A stretch of DNA of 64,000 nucleotides, taken from assembly GCF_003086295.3 (NCBI RefSeq), contig NC_092053.1, forward strand, positions 91,236,745 to 91,300,744. Reading direction: 5' to 3'. The DNA is from Arachis hypogaea (taxonomy: Eukaryota; Streptophyta; Magnoliopsida; Fabales; Fabaceae). The stretch's first letter is position 1. Each line of letters begins with the position of its first letter. The position numbers and the translations under genes are program-made. Below the pieces are notes generated by a model. The model saw only the letters and a program-made list of their open reading frames with translations, did not search any database and was not told where the DNA came from. This document shows, in pieces, positions 34,712 to 46,379 of the stretch.

Positions 34712-35399
34712 AAGAATAAAGAAGGACAAGAAAAGGGTATGAACATTTATTCAATGCAAAGAAGCTATATGCACCTATCTATATGCATGCAACTAAATGC
34801 AAAATGATTCTACCTACTTGGTTAAAAGTAAATCAATCTCCAAAAACATATATGCACATATAGGGCTAAGTAGTATGATGATTCATGAATCCTACCAATT
34901 CAAATATTAAAATGAAGTTCAAATAGACTTGCAAGAAGAACGCTCATGAAAGCCGGGAACAAGGAATTGAGTATCGAACCCTCACCGGATGTGTATCCGC
35001 TCTAGTCGCTCTAGTGTATAGGGTCGATCATTCAATTCTCTTCTACTCATGCTTTCTAAGATTTGTTTTTCATCTAACAATCAACAATTATTCAATGCAT
35101 GCATACATTCATCATGAGGACTTATTCATAGGTTGTAATGGGGCTAGGGTAAAGGTAGGGATGTATATGGTCAAGTGAGCTTGAAATTTGAATCATTGAT
35201 TAACCTAAGCTCTCACCAAACACATATGACAACCTATACAATTCTAATACAATGCCTAGCTACCCATGATTCCCACTTTTTTACATACTCATGCATTCTC
35301 TTTAATTCACATTCCATATGCATTGATTTTTATTGAACTTTACCTTGGGGCATTTTTGTCCACTTTTTATTTCTTTTTCTATATATTTTTCTTTTTCTC

Positions 35400-35443
<44 letters not shown>

Positions 35444-36217
35444 TTTTTTATTTCATTTTTTTAAAGTATATACAAACATATCAATGCATATGGTTTTACA
35501 TATTTAATGCATAAGCATGTACCCAATTCCCAAAAATCTTCAACAAAAATACAAAAACAGACTTTTCTCTCAACCAATGTCCCAAGTTTCCCATACCCAA
35601 ATGATACACACCCTCACTAGCCTAAGCTAATCAAAGATCCAAATTAAGGACATTTATTGTTTTTCACTTAGGGGTAGTGATGTGCTAACATTAAGAACAA
35701 AAGGGATTAAATAGGCTCAAATTTGGCTAACAATGGTTGATGAAAGGTAGGCTATTTGGGTAAGTGAGCTAAATGAAATGATGGCCTTAATCATATAAAT
35801 GCATGTATACATGGAATAATGGACATAAGGAATCAAACAAATCAAAGATTACAATCATAGAGAGAGAATAATGCACACAAGAATGAAAATAAGTGGTTAT
35901 AAGATGTAACCACGCAATTGGGTACAAAACTCACATGCTTGTGTTCTTAGCTTAAAAACCATGTTCCAAAATAAATTCTTCAAGCAAGTTCAACAAAATT
36001 TTTTTTTTCAAATTGGTAGGGTGCCCTAAAACAATTTTTTTCTTTGAAAAGATATCATCACCCTAACCAAGTAGTCCTAACATAAAAAGAAGTGGTAAAA
36101 TATATACAAATTATAACTAATATGCAACCTATCATGCAATGCAACAACTAATCTAACAAAGACAAAAAAAAATTGGTGTTGAAATGGAAATTGTTACCCA
36201 TGGAGATCGGTCGGACG
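34712..36217. other. E2 3' noncoding region, homologous to E1 15737-17196
   Basis: No supported gene. Contains a (TA)n run at about 35404-35440. Confidence 0.75.
35404..35440. repeat. (TA)n microsatellite
   Basis: About 18 uninterrupted TA dinucleotides within E2 noncoding DNA; the homologous E1 position has a pyrimidine run instead. Confidence 0.9.
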
Positions 36218-36256
36218 ACCTCCCCACACTTAGAAATTTGCACCGTCCTCGGTGCA
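36218..36256 (-). other. E2 second hairpin-plus-polypurine module
   Basis: In element orientation: TGCACCG/CGGTGCA (7-bp perfect stem, 36256-36239) around AGGA, seven nt, then AAGTGTGGGGAGGT (36231-36218). The surrounding ~60 bp match E1 17180-17235, but the hairpin arms differ with pairing kept. Confidence 0.75.
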
Positions 36257-36959
36257 TGCAAAGGAGAGCAGGGTGGATGGGTTGCTACAATTGATGAGCT
36301 CCTTCAAAAGGTTGTGCGGGTGAACTTGTTTGTTGCCCCATTTAAAAGTCTTTCTAATCCTTCCCTTCTTGGTGGCCAACCTCAAAGGAGAGAAAAAGAA
36401 AGAAAATTAAGCCTACAACAAAGATATCAAAACAAATAGAATGTAGGCGGGGGCTAATGCCAAATAAGAGTAAGGTTCTCACTACATGTTAGCTACACAT
36501 GTAAGTGAAAAGACAATATAGGCAAAGGGCATATCAATTAATACTTGATGCAAGAACAAGTTAAAGCATGAAGAGCATATTGAGCATCAAGCTTAATCAA
36601 TAATTGACACAAACAAGATTAGTGGTAAGCGTGAGAGCATTTGGTCCCATCCTAACTCAATGATGATGAGGTATAAAAACAAGGAATCATGAGTTAGGAA
36701 GGACTAAAGCACTAATCTTGTGTGTAGAGCAAATATTGCAATTAATGTCAAACAAGTCACAAAGCACCGAGATTAACCAAGAAATCCTCAACAATTAAAT
36801 ATAAGAATCCAACACCATTATTAAAATAAGAACTTAGAAAAGAGAATATAAACAAGCTATAAAAACAAAATTAAAATGCAATGAATGAAAATAGGCAAAT
36901 TCAATAAAAGAAAATGGAAGAAAAAAGAAAAAAAAATTTTATTTTTTTTATTTTTTTAT
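36257..36959. other. E2 noncoding spacer
   Basis: AT-rich, no supported gene. Confidence 0.6.
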
Positions 36960-37340
36960 TATTTTTTTTACCGGCGCAGACGCGTAAAGTGCGCGCACGC
37001 GCAGGTGGCAGGCACAGAATAGGCACAAAAGTGGCACAACTCTCTGGAAAATGTACCAGGAGTGCAAATGGGTGATCGGCGCGCGCGCAAGGTGCGCTAG
37101 CGCGTCGATCCGTGAATTGCTAAAAGGGCACGTACGCGCCAGGTGCGCGCATGCGTGGTTGGTTTGTGTCTCGCGCACAAAGTAGGCGCAAGTTAGGCAC
37201 AACTCTCTGGAATTTGGCTTGGAGGTGAAATCTTTGCATCCACGCGTACGCGTACATGGCGCGTCCGCGTGGATGTTCGAAAATGCTTGAGGCGCGCGTA
37301 CGCGCCAGGTGCGCGCACGCGCAGATTGGTGCTCTATTTT
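36960..37340. repeat. CpG-rich dyad repeats in E2 spacer
   Basis: Units combine GGCGCGCGCGC/GCGCACGCGC-type segments with the phrase ggcacaactctctgg. They correspond to the E1 repeats at 29780-30210. Confidence 0.8.
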
Positions 37341-37523
37341 TCAAAATTTTCCAAGTTCTTGCATCAAACCAAGCATTCCAAACCTCCAAACAGCTACCCA
37401 AATACCACAAAAGCCTTATTCAACATACTATACTACCAAATATACTCAACAAACTCAACAAAACATGAACTTAAACTAATTACCAATATGTACAAAAAAG
37501 GGAAAATGAAAAGATATCACCAT

Positions 37524-37573
37524 GGTGGGGTGTCTCCCACCTAGCACTTTTGTTTATTGTCCTTAAGTTGGAC
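37524..37573 (-). other. Double hairpin after the E2 ORF stop
   Basis: In element orientation: hairpin 1 GTCC-AACTTAA-GGAC (37573-37559), linker AATAAACAAAAGTGCTA, hairpin 2 GGTGGG-AGACAC-CCCACC (37541-37524). It begins 18 nt after the stop at 37591. Confidence 0.75.
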
Positions 37574-37590
37574 TTATGGGGAGCTCTTCA

Positions 37591-39837
37591 TCAAGGTGGC
37601 TTGTGCTTGAATCCATCCTTGAACATCCACCAATGCTTGGATTTCCATTGTGCTTCATCATTCAAAGTTAGTAACTCCAAGCTTTGATGGAGTTTTTCAC
37701 AAACCATAGGCTCCCAAAGTTGATCTTCCTTGTGCGATCCGGGATCCCACACTTTGTTTTGACACCCATCTTGGAGTTGATCATGGTGATTTCCTCCGGG
37801 TGGCAAGAGAGATGAATTCTCATAGGAGCACCAATCTATTCTCCTAGACCCATCCAATTGAGCACTAGTCCAACCCTTGCTCTTTGAAGCTTCAACCATG
37901 ATGAGCCTAGACTTACAACGCCAACCACTAAACATCCTCCTCTTACGTTTAATTCCACAAAGCGTCCTAAGTTGGCCATCCGTTTCAAGCAAACCAAATT
38001 CAAGTGAGAAAGTGAAACTTAGGGATAGAAATTTTACCCACTTGGATGTTGTATTGGATGGTGACTTAGGAAGGGGTGGTCCTAATGATCTTGCAAGTTC
38101 CACTCCTTTGTGCTCTTCCATGATTACCTCCACCTCTTTGCAACTTTCGTCAACTTCAACCTCTTCCTCTTGGTGGCTTGCTTCCAATTCAATTTCTTCT
38201 TCATTGCTCACCAAGGGCATGAGAGGTTGTGCATCTTCTTCTTTGATCTCCATGTCAAGCCCAATGGGAGAGGATTCAATTGTACATAGGAATTCCTCAA
38301 TGATTGAATCCATCTCTTGGTCAACCTCTTCAAAGTTTTCCACCATGATATGCCTTGGAGGTTGTACACCCTCCTCAACATCAATATCAAGCTTCTTGGA
38401 AGAGGGCTCTATGACTTCACATTCCCATGGACTTCCAACATCTCCTAGGTCTTCAACCACTTCTTCCGGCTCAATTGTCTTAACTTCCTCCCCTTGTGAC
38501 AATTCTTGCTTCAACTCTTCTTCTTCACCTTGAAGCTCTAAACTCACTCCCTCACTATGCTCCTTGGTTTCTTCTCCACATTCGTCAATGGAAGTTCCTT
38601 GATTGCTTAGTTGAGAGGAGGCCATATTGCTAACGGCTTCCACTAGGATAGCCATCTTGACTCCTAGCTCTTTAAACTTCTTTTCATCCTCCTCTTGTCG
38701 CCTTAAGATATGAGATTCAAGATCTCTCAATTCTTGCATGGGGGCTTCATCGGGAGGTGATGGTGGAAGAGAAGGTTCATTGTTTGGGAGAAAAGTTTCA
38801 AGATCTTCAAATTCTTCATCATTCATTATATGCTCAGGAGGTTGCACATTATCCTCCTCAACACCAAATTCAAGCTCATTGGAAGAAGGTTCAAGAACTT
38901 CCACAAAATCATCAACAATGTTACTCGGTGTGGAAGTGCTCTTAAGTTTGAAATCCACCTCTTGTTCAACTTCCTCTAACTCTTCAACCACTTCTTCTTC
39001 TTCAACAATCTCTCCCTCCTCCACTTGTTGCAAGATATACCCTATCTCCTTGTCCTCATGTTGAGATTCTAAAATCTCCTTCATGCTCCTTTCTTCGGTT
39101 GATTTCTCACACTCATCCGTGGAGATGCTTTGCTTGTTACATGAGTCCCATGAGTCTAAGTTGGCTTTAATTTTGGCAAGGTTAGCCTCAATAGCTTCAT
39201 AATTCCTCCTTTGGGCTTCCTCTTGCTCCTTTTGACGGATTATTGCTTGAAGCCGATCCATTTCTTCCTTGAGATGATCCATTGGCTCTTGGATGGATGG
39301 ATATGGGTGTTCTTCCATAGAGGGTTGTGGTGGAAAGGGGAATTCATTTTGTGGTTGAAAGTTATCATACATGGGAGGTGATTCATCTTGGTAATAGTAT
39401 GGAGGTGGTGGTTCTTGAGGGTATTGGTGGTGGAATTGGGGTGGTTCTTCATATGGTTCATATGGTTCACAAGGTGGTTGGTATGGTGGATATGGGTTGG
39501 GGTCATATGGAGGTGGTTGGTGAAAAGGAGCTTGTGAGTAAGGTGGTTCAAAGTCATGTTGAGGGGGTGGTTCATAGGCATGTGGTGGTGGTTGTTGACA
39601 ATCACAATAAGGGTCACCACATCCATTAGATTGATATGCATTAGGATTAGAATTATACCCATAAGAAACCGGAGGGGGTTGTTGCCAAGAAGGGTGATCA
39701 ATCCTTTGAGGCTCTTCCCATCTTTGATTATTCCATCCTTGATGCATATCCTCATTGTAGTTTCCATTTCCCACAACATAATTTGAGACAAACTCATAGC
39801 CAAAGTAGTGGGAATTCATAGTAGCAAACAAAAACAA
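37591..39837 (-). CDS. E2 ORF, 748 residues, unassigned low-complexity acidic protein
   Basis: Long open minus frame; the start could be 39837 or the second Met at 39819 (MNSHYFGYEF), about 115-155 nt inside the primer site. The first ~190 residues are Pro/Gln/Tyr-rich (QPPPHAYEPPPQ). A Glu/Arg/Gln-rich stretch follows, then ~300 strongly acidic residues with repeated EEVVEEL-like segments and three partly repeated blocks (PPEHIMNDEEFEDLE; PPRHIMVENFEEVD). The C-terminus is basic and Trp-rich. I see no gag, knuckle, protease or polymerase motif. It is uninterrupted for 2.2 kb, so it may have been under selection or be young. The function is unknown. Confidence 0.6.
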   Translation of the reverse strand: MFLFATMNSHYFGYEFVSNYVVGNGNYNEDMHQGWNNQRWEEPQRIDHPSWQQPPPVSYGYNSNPNAYQSNGCGDPYCDCQQPPPHAYEPPPQHDFEPPYSQAPFHQPPPYDPNPYPPYQPPCEPYEPYEEPPQFHHQYPQEPPPPYYYQDESPPMYDNFQPQNEFPFPPQPSMEEHPYPSIQEPMDHLKEEMDRLQAIIRQKEQEEAQRRNYEAIEANLAKIKANLDSWDSCNKQSISTDECEKSTEERSMKEILESQHEDKEIGYILQQVEEGEIVEEEEVVEELEEVEQEVDFKLKSTSTPSNIVDDFVEVLEPSSNELEFGVEEDNVQPPEHIMNDEEFEDLETFLPNNEPSLPPSPPDEAPMQELRDLESHILRRQEEDEKKFKELGVKMAILVEAVSNMASSQLSNQGTSIDECGEETKEHSEGVSLELQGEEEELKQELSQGEEVKTIEPEEVVEDLGDVGSPWECEVIEPSSKKLDIDVEEGVQPPRHIMVENFEEVDQEMDSIIEEFLCTIESSPIGLDMEIKEEDAQPLMPLVSNEEEIELEASHQEEEVEVDESCKEVEVIMEEHKGVELARSLGPPLPKSPSNTTSKWVKFLSLSFTFSLEFGLLETDGQLRTLCGIKRKRRMFSGWRCKSRLIMVEASKSKGWTSAQLDGSRRIDWCSYENSSLLPPGGNHHDQLQDGCQNKVWDPGSHKEDQLWEPMVCEKLHQSLELLTLNDEAQWKSKHWWMFKDGFKHKPP

Positions 39838-39950
39838 AAACTAACAAAAATAAGCAACAAGGTCCTAAGCCTAACAAAAACTAACAAATAATCAAAAGGC
39901 AAACATATTCACAATATTCATAATAGCCATTAATATAACACCATTGCAAC

Positions 39951-39968
39951 TCCCCGGCAACGGTGCCA
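39951..39968 (-). other. E2 primer binding site, tRNA-Asp type
   Basis: In element orientation TGGCACCGTTGCCGGGGA, one mismatch to the tRNA-Asp complement, three nt from the 5' LTR. Confidence 0.9.
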
Positions 39969-39971
39969 TTT

Positions 39972-41660
39972 TGATAATCGAACTCTTGACGGTTTAGAAT
40001 TTCATAAATGAATGAATTCTCGTTGTGAAGTATAGTTTCCAAACCAATCAAGAATCCTTTCATACAAAAATTTTGGTTGTCACAAAGAACAAACCCCAAA
40101 TAAGAAATAACCGGAGTATTTTGGACTCCGGATCGTCTCACAAAGAGTTGCAATGAAATGTATAATTATTGGCTATGAAAGGTATAGGGGGGTTTTGATT
40201 GGTGAGAGGGCAATAAAATAAAAAGACAAGAAAAGTAAATTGAGCAAGTAATTAAAGAAAGCAAGTAATAAAGAGAGACATTCATGGCAATGGATTGAGA
40301 TCATAGGCTTTCTATCATAGTCATGCATGATTAATTCATCTTATTTAGTTAACTCACACATCGGGAGAATGTCAAACAAGACTAATCAAGCATACCACAA
40401 TAATAACAAGAATTTATCTCATTACGTCAACTCCAACGATTGAGGAAGGCATCATATTATCCTCATACTCGGAGAAAGTCTAACGAGACTAGCTAATCTC
40501 AATCCAAAAGTCCTAACCAACTTACTAATTAAATTAGCAAAAGATTAGCGTCAATGGAAACAATACTAGCTAACAACTCTAGATCACCAACATGAGTTGG
40601 GTTTTTATGACTCAAGATTGCCCAATTACTCTTTCCAAGCCAAGAATGCTCAAAATCTACTCTAAAGACCAACCAAGCATTTTGTCAAACACTTGGAAGG
40701 CATACATGGAAAGCATAATAAAAGTGCAAGAATAATAAAATCTACCAACTACAATTTGCAAGAAAAGTAAATCAACAATTCAAATTAACAATAAAAAGAA
40801 CATCAAATATAAAATTGCATTAAAGAAAATTAAGATCCAACAATGTTCATCAACATAAAAGTAACAAAATAAAGGAAATGACAAGTAAAAACTAGAAGAG
40901 TAGAGATGTAACAACAAGAAATTAAAAGAAGAAACTAAATCAAAACAAGAATTAAAAGTGAGATTCAAGAAAATTAAACCTAAACTACCCTAAATTCTAG
41001 AGAGAAGAGAGAGCTTCTCTCTCTAGAATTATACCTTAAAACATCATGAAAACTAAACTATGACTACTTTTTTCATTCCCCCTTCAATCCTTGGGTTCAA
41101 TAGCATCAGAAATGGGTTGGATTGGGCCCAAAATGAGCTGCAAAATCACTGGGGGCGATTTCATAAAAGTGGGCCACGGACAGCATCGGCGCGCGCGCGC
41201 AAAGTGCGCGTGCGCGCCCCTGAACGCGAAGCAACATATGACATAATTTATATCATTTTGATGCCCCGGATGTTATCTTTCCAATGCAACTGGAACCGCC
41301 TCATTTGGACCTCTGTAGCTCAAGTTATGGTCGTTTGAGTGAGAAGAGGTCAGGCTTGACAGCTTTACGGTTCCTTCATTTCTTCATGAGTTCTCCCACT
41401 TTGCATGCTTTTCTCCTCACTTCTTCCATCCAATACTTGCCTTATGAACATGAAATCACTCAACAAACACATCAAGGCATCAAATGAAATTAAAGTGAAT
41501 TAAATTTAGCTATTTTAAGGCCTAAAAAGCATGTTTTCACATTTAAGCACAAATCAAGGGAGAATTACAAAACCATGCTATTTCATTGAATAAATGTGAA
41601 AAAAGGTGATAAAATCCCCCAAAATAAGCACAAGATAAACCACAAAATCGGGGTTTATCA
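39972..41660 (-). repeat. E2 5' LTR (1,689 bp)
   Basis: Matches 32985-34674. TCCTT follows at 41661-41665. The CpG dyad is near 41185-41218. Confidence 0.9.
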
Positions 41661-41665
41661 TCCTT

Positions 41666-42842
41666 CTTGACCGTTATGATGCCCGACTTCTTGGGGACAA
41701 CCTGAACCGGGCTCACCCACTCACTGTCGGAGATTGGGTATATGATATCCGCATCCATTAATCGGGACCTCTTTCTTCACTACATCAAGGATGGTTGGGT
41801 TGAGCCTCCTTTGCGGTTGCCTAACTGGCTTAGCTCCATCTTGGAGAAATATCCTATACATGCACTTGCGGAGGTCAATTCCCACAATATCCGCTAGGCT
41901 CCATCCTATTGCTTTCTTGTACTTTCTTAGAACATCTAAGAGCTTTCTCTCTTCTTCACTTGAGAGCTCACTAGCAATAATGACTGGAAACCTTTGGTTA
42001 TCCTCTAAGAAAGCATACTTCAAATGAGATGGAAGGGGCTTCAGTTCACTTTTTGTCTCAAGATGAGGTTCCTTTTCATCGAGCTCATGGGACTCATTCT
42101 TGACAACTTCCTCATGTTCATCTTCTTGGTCATCCATCTCCTCAACAATGGGGTAGCACAACTTGTCATGGTCTTCTTCTTGCACTTTCGCTACCACTTC
42201 ATCAATCACATCACATCGGAGCACAGAATGTTCTTCGGGAGGATGTTTCATGGCTTCCTCTAAATTGAACTTGATAATCTTGTCTCCAACCCCAAAGGAA
42301 TATATACTGGTGAAGGCATCTAACTTGAATTTGGAGGTTTTGAGGAAGGGTCTACCAAGTAGAACGGAGGATGAGCTTCTATTTTCTGCTGGAGGCATTT
42401 CAAGGATGTAAAAGTCAACCGAAAAAACCAAGTCCTTAATTGCCACGAGTATATCTTTCGCTATCCCCATCACTGTGATCACACTTTTATCGGCTAAGGT
42501 AAACCTCGCCGCCGACTTCTTCAATAGAGCTAAATTTAACCGCACATAGATAGAAAGTGGCATGATGCTTACACAAGCTCCCAAGTCACACATACAATCA
42601 TGAAAAGTGTGTCCACCAATACAATAAGACACTAAGCACGGTCCAGGGTCACCACATTTTCTTGGAATAGGTTCCATCAAGGAAGAAATTGAACTACCCA
42701 AGGATAATGTCTCCAATTCTCCTATCCTATCCTTGTGTGTACACAAGTCTTTCAAAAATTTTGCATACTTTGGAATTTGTTGAATAGCATCAAGGAGTGG
42801 TATGGTTACCTCAACCTTTTTGAATACTTGAAGCATGTTCAA
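41666..42842 (-). pseudogene. E1 protease and N-terminal RT, 5' of E2 insertion
   Basis: The minus frame opens near 42842. Upstream fold VEVTIPLLDAIQQIPKYAKFLKDLC, then the protease core CDLGACVSIMPLSIY (Asp active site) and VLLGRPFLKTSKFKLD, then an acidic linker and the start of RT (KKAIGWSLADIVGI, PVRQPQRRLNP). The frame breaks near 41740-41765; the next RT segment (YPISDSEWVSPVQVVPKKSG) is in another frame and runs to the E2 insertion. A one-base frame change near 42845 separates it from gag. Confidence 0.85.
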
Positions 42843-43714
42843 ATCAAAACTCCGGTGTTTTCTTTGCCTTCTTCACCATAGAAGGGAATGGAATAGGAAT
42901 GGACTCATCCACTATAGCTTTCCTCTTGGGTTCCTTGAGGTTTATTCCTTCTTCCTCATGCCTTTTGTCTACCACCTCTTCTTCATGTGGAGCTTCAACA
43001 ACTACCTCTTCCTCATGAATTTCTCCCATGACCCTTGGAGGTATCTCTTCTAATGTAGTCCCCGACCGTAGAGTGATGGCATTGAGACCGCCTCTTGGGT
43101 TTGGTTAGGGTTGGGATGGAAGGTTAGAGGAACTTGAGGGTTGGTTGGTGTTGTTATTGGGGGTTGGTGGTTGGCTTGACATGTTCATCTTTGAAAGCAT
43201 GTTGGTGAGGTTGGCCAATTGAGTATTCAAGGCCTTGAATTGAGCCTTGTTGCTCTCATCTCGTTTTTCCATGGCGGCTCTAAGTTCATCAACTTGATTG
43301 TTGGAAGATGGAGGGGTTTGGTTTTAGTTTTGTTGTCTATGGTGTGGTGCTTGGTACTTGGTGTAGTTGTTTTGGTTTTGGTTGGAGTGGCCTTGGTTGG
43401 CTTGGTAGTTGGTGTTGTTATGGTGATATTGGGATGAAGATTGGTTGTTGTTGTGATGAGAAGAAGAGTTGTTCCACCTTTGGTTTTGATTGCTTCCTTG
43501 TGCATTATCTCTCCACCCTTGATGTTGATTACCACCTTGATGGTAATTGTTTTGACCTTGAGGAGGGTAGGGTGGACGGTTGTTGTAATTCACATTGGCT
43601 ACCACAAGAGCATGTTCCTCTTGAATTTGATGGCATTGGTCGGTGTAATGTGAGGTGCTAGAGCACAAACCACAAATCCTAGGAGGGCCTTCAAGTTGAG
43701 CAACCGGAGGTGGG
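42843..43714 (-). pseudogene. E1 gag C-terminal part with zinc knuckle
   Basis: Reads from the solo LTR leftwards: CGLCSSTSHYTDQC (CX2CX4HX4C knuckle, near 43675-43634), an Asn/Gln/His-rich linker, a coiled-coil-like stretch with NAITLRSG-type Athila gag motif near 43090, then an acidic E/V-rich segment. A stop follows the Asn/Gln-rich region near 43324, and others precede the protease. The N-terminal part is at 45210-46233. Confidence 0.8.
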
Positions 43715-45209
43715 TGATAAACCACTATTTTATGGTTTGTAGTATGTTTAATTGTGTGGTTTTATCATGATCCTGACCCACTTATTCATTAAAATAGCAT
43801 GCATTTATATTTCCTTCCTGAAATTATTACATGAGTGAAAACTGCTTCCTAGAGACTTTTAATTATACATTTTACTTCTCCTTTATTCCATTCGATGCCG
43901 TGATCTGTGTGTTAAGCGTTTCAGACTTTATAGGGCAAGAATGAGTTGGAGATTGGGAAGGAAGCTAGCAAAAATGTAAGGAACACAAGAAATTGAGGAG
44001 ATGACCAGCGAGAAGCGACGCGGTCGCATGGACGACGCGACCGCGCGGAGAAGATCAAATCGTAGTGACACGGTCGCATGGATGACGCGACCGCGCGAAA
44101 TAAAAAAGCACGAGCGACGCGGAGGCGTGGACGACGCGCCCGCGTGGTGAAGCGAAACGCGAATGACGCGTCCGCATGAGCGACGCGATCGTGTGGCATG
44201 CGCGATCTGCATAAATTGCAGAATCGCTGGGGGCGATTTTGGACCCTATTTTGACCCAATTTTTGGCCCAGAACAGCAGACGAGAGCCAAAGAACATGCA
44301 GAAACCAGGGACAACATTCATTCTACACAGTTTTAGTTTTTAGGTCTAGTTTTTACTCTTCCTCTAGGTTTTTCTCTCTACACATTCATAGTTCTTAGGA
44401 TTTTAGTTTCTCTTACTTTTTTTGGCATTGGAACACTGAGAAGAGTTATTGCCTCATCAAGACTTCGTCATTCTAGTTCGTTTTCTTTACTTGGTTTACT
44501 CTTCCATGTTCTTTGCTTTGTTAATTTTACCATTGGAATATTCTTAGGATTATTTAATACAAGGATCACTTTTATTTTTAATTGACTATTTTAATTTTTA
44601 TTTACAATGTCTTTCTTTAATTCCTTTTCATATGCTATGAATTTTACCTTTACAATGAGTGAGTAGTTCCCTAACTTGATAGGGAATTGATTGAAAGGAA
44701 CCCTTGAGTTGGAAGGCTTGAAAGAAAAATTGTAATTGGGTTTATGGTTGGATTGCCTCCTAATCACTAACACCAATCCCTTTTAATTAAGTGGATTGCA
44801 ACTTGTGAACGGACGTAGCATTCCAACTTGTTTGACTTTCCTTCACCTAGTGAAGGATAACTAAACAGGATAACCTTTAATTGTCAATTAATCTTGAGAA
44901 CATTCCAACAATAATAGGGATTCTAACTAATCAATTCTCAGTCAAGGCTTTTATTTACATTATTCAAATTCATCAATTTAATTTCCTGTTAGCCCAATTC
45001 AAATCTTTTTGAAAACCTCTGATTAATAGAATAGCACACTTTTCTGCAACTCGTTGGGAGACGACCTGGGATTCATACTCCCAGTATTTTACATTCAATT
45101 TTCTGTGACACCTTTCTAAATTGATAGGCGGATTTCTGGCGAATTAAGAACTATACTTGCAACGTATATATTTTAATAATTTTTAATTCGCTAATTTCTG
45201 CCCGCATCA
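43715..45209 (+). mobile_element. Solo LTR (1,495 bp) inserted in E1 gag
   Basis: TGATAAACCAC...CCCGCATCA flanked by a perfect GTGGG target duplication (43710-43714 and 45210-45214). No internal sequence remains, the signature of LTR-LTR recombination. Contains GCGACGCGGTCGC-type CpG-rich dyads at about 44004-44215. Confidence 0.9.
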
Positions 45210-46233
45210 GTGGGGCTTGGACGGCTTGGATGGAGTAGTATTTCTTTTGATCCCTTTGGATTTGTGTAAGGATGGTGGTCATATCCCCAAGTGCTTTGGT
45301 TAAACTTGATTCGAAAGGGGATGGTTCTACCACACCCTTGAGAGGATTACTTCTCACCCTTGTGTGTTATATAGCTTCGGCAACATCCTTTATCAAATTC
45401 CAAGCTTCTCCCTCCGTCTTGTTTTTCGAAAGGGAACCACCACTAGAAGCGGTGAGCAATCTTCCATCTTCCGCACAAAGACCTCCGGTAAAGTAGCTAA
45501 TGAGCAAGTGAGTGGTCATTCTGTGGTGTGGACATGACTCCAATAGCCTCTTGAACCGAGACCAATATTCATACAAACTCTCTTGGTCTCTTTGCATTAT
45601 ACCCGAAATCTCTTTCCGGATGTAGTCAGTCTTCTCCGGTGGGAAGAACTTATCAAGAAACTCTCTTCTCAAGAAATCCCAATTAGTCACAATCTCATCA
45701 GGTAGCGAATAGAACCATGTCTTTGCTTGCGCTTCAAGAGAGAAAGGGAAGGCAAAAACCATGATAGCTACCTCATCGGCTCCATGCCTTCAAGCCGTAG
45801 AACAAGCAACTTGAAAATCTTTCAAATGTCGGATGGGGTCTTGACCCGGCAACCCATGATACTTAGGAAGTAGATTTATCAAGCTACTCTTCAACTCAAA
45901 GTTCGGATCAAGGTTAGGATACCTTGCTTGCAATGGTTGAAGTATGATATCCGGAGCTCCTTGCTCATGCAAAGTGATCTGGCGTGGCTCCGCCATGTGT
46001 GGCTCACCTGTAGGATGCAAAGATGTATTAGTAGTGTCAACAGAAGAATAGGAAGTAGCGGACTCCAAGTCACTCTCGGTGACGTCTAGTGATTCGGTAT
46101 TTTCCTCAAGAGAGGCCGAAGTACTAGGCGTATAGTCCAACCGCCGTCTAGCTTGCTGAGTGTGTAACAAAGTTCTTTCAATCTCGGGATCAAAATTGGA
46201 TAAGCTAGAATTCGGTTGAGACCGAGTCATCAA
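45210..46233 (-). pseudogene. E1 gag N-terminal part
   Basis: Start at 46233 (MMTRSQPNSSL). Gag landmarks are FELKSSLINLLPKYHGLPGQDP, LEAQAKTWFYSLP, FLDKFFPPEKT and LYEYWSRFKRLLESCP, corresponding to those in the Feral-like and T gags. A TGA at 45790-45792 interrupts the frame (fits CGA to TGA), and the solo LTR splits it at 45209. Confidence 0.85.
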
Positions 46234-46355
46234 ACTTGAAAGTCATAGCACAAATGCAAAAGAAATCTAAACTATAGCTAAGTATTGGAAGAAGTAAAAT
46301 ATCTACAATATTCACATATTCACATAACCAATATCAAGGCACATGTTGCAACCAT

Positions 46356-46373
46356 TCCCCGGCAACGGCGCCA
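46356..46373 (-). other. E1 primer binding site, exact tRNA-Asp match
   Basis: In element orientation TGGCGCCGTTGCCGGGGA, complementary without mismatch to the 3' end of plant tRNA-Asp(GUC) with CCA, six nt from the 5' LTR. Confidence 0.95.
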
Positions 46374-46379
46374 AAAATT

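Larger units (their letters stand above)
32985..41660 (-). mobile_element. E2: non-autonomous LTR retrotransposon inside E1 RT
   Basis: Complete 8,676-bp insertion with a perfect TCCTT target duplication (32980-32984 and 41661-41665). LTRs are 1,690 and 1,689 bp. The primer site is tRNA-Asp type. The LTR begins TGATAAACCCCGATTTTGTGG like E1, the polypurine tract is AAGTGTGGGGAG as in E1, and the 3' noncoding region is homologous to E1. Its only sizeable ORF (37591-39837) has no gag, protease or RT motifs, so it must borrow everything. It looks like the non-autonomous partner of an E1-type element. Confidence 0.9.

Noticed and set aside
37877..39629. Plus-strand Ser-rich ORFs up to 218 codons
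   Set aside because: Antisense shadows of the acidic E2 ORF.
43715..45209. Active promoter or gene in the solo LTR (several frames of 88-112 codons)
   Set aside because: Frames follow the CpG-rich dyads; no conserved protein and no clear TATA box.
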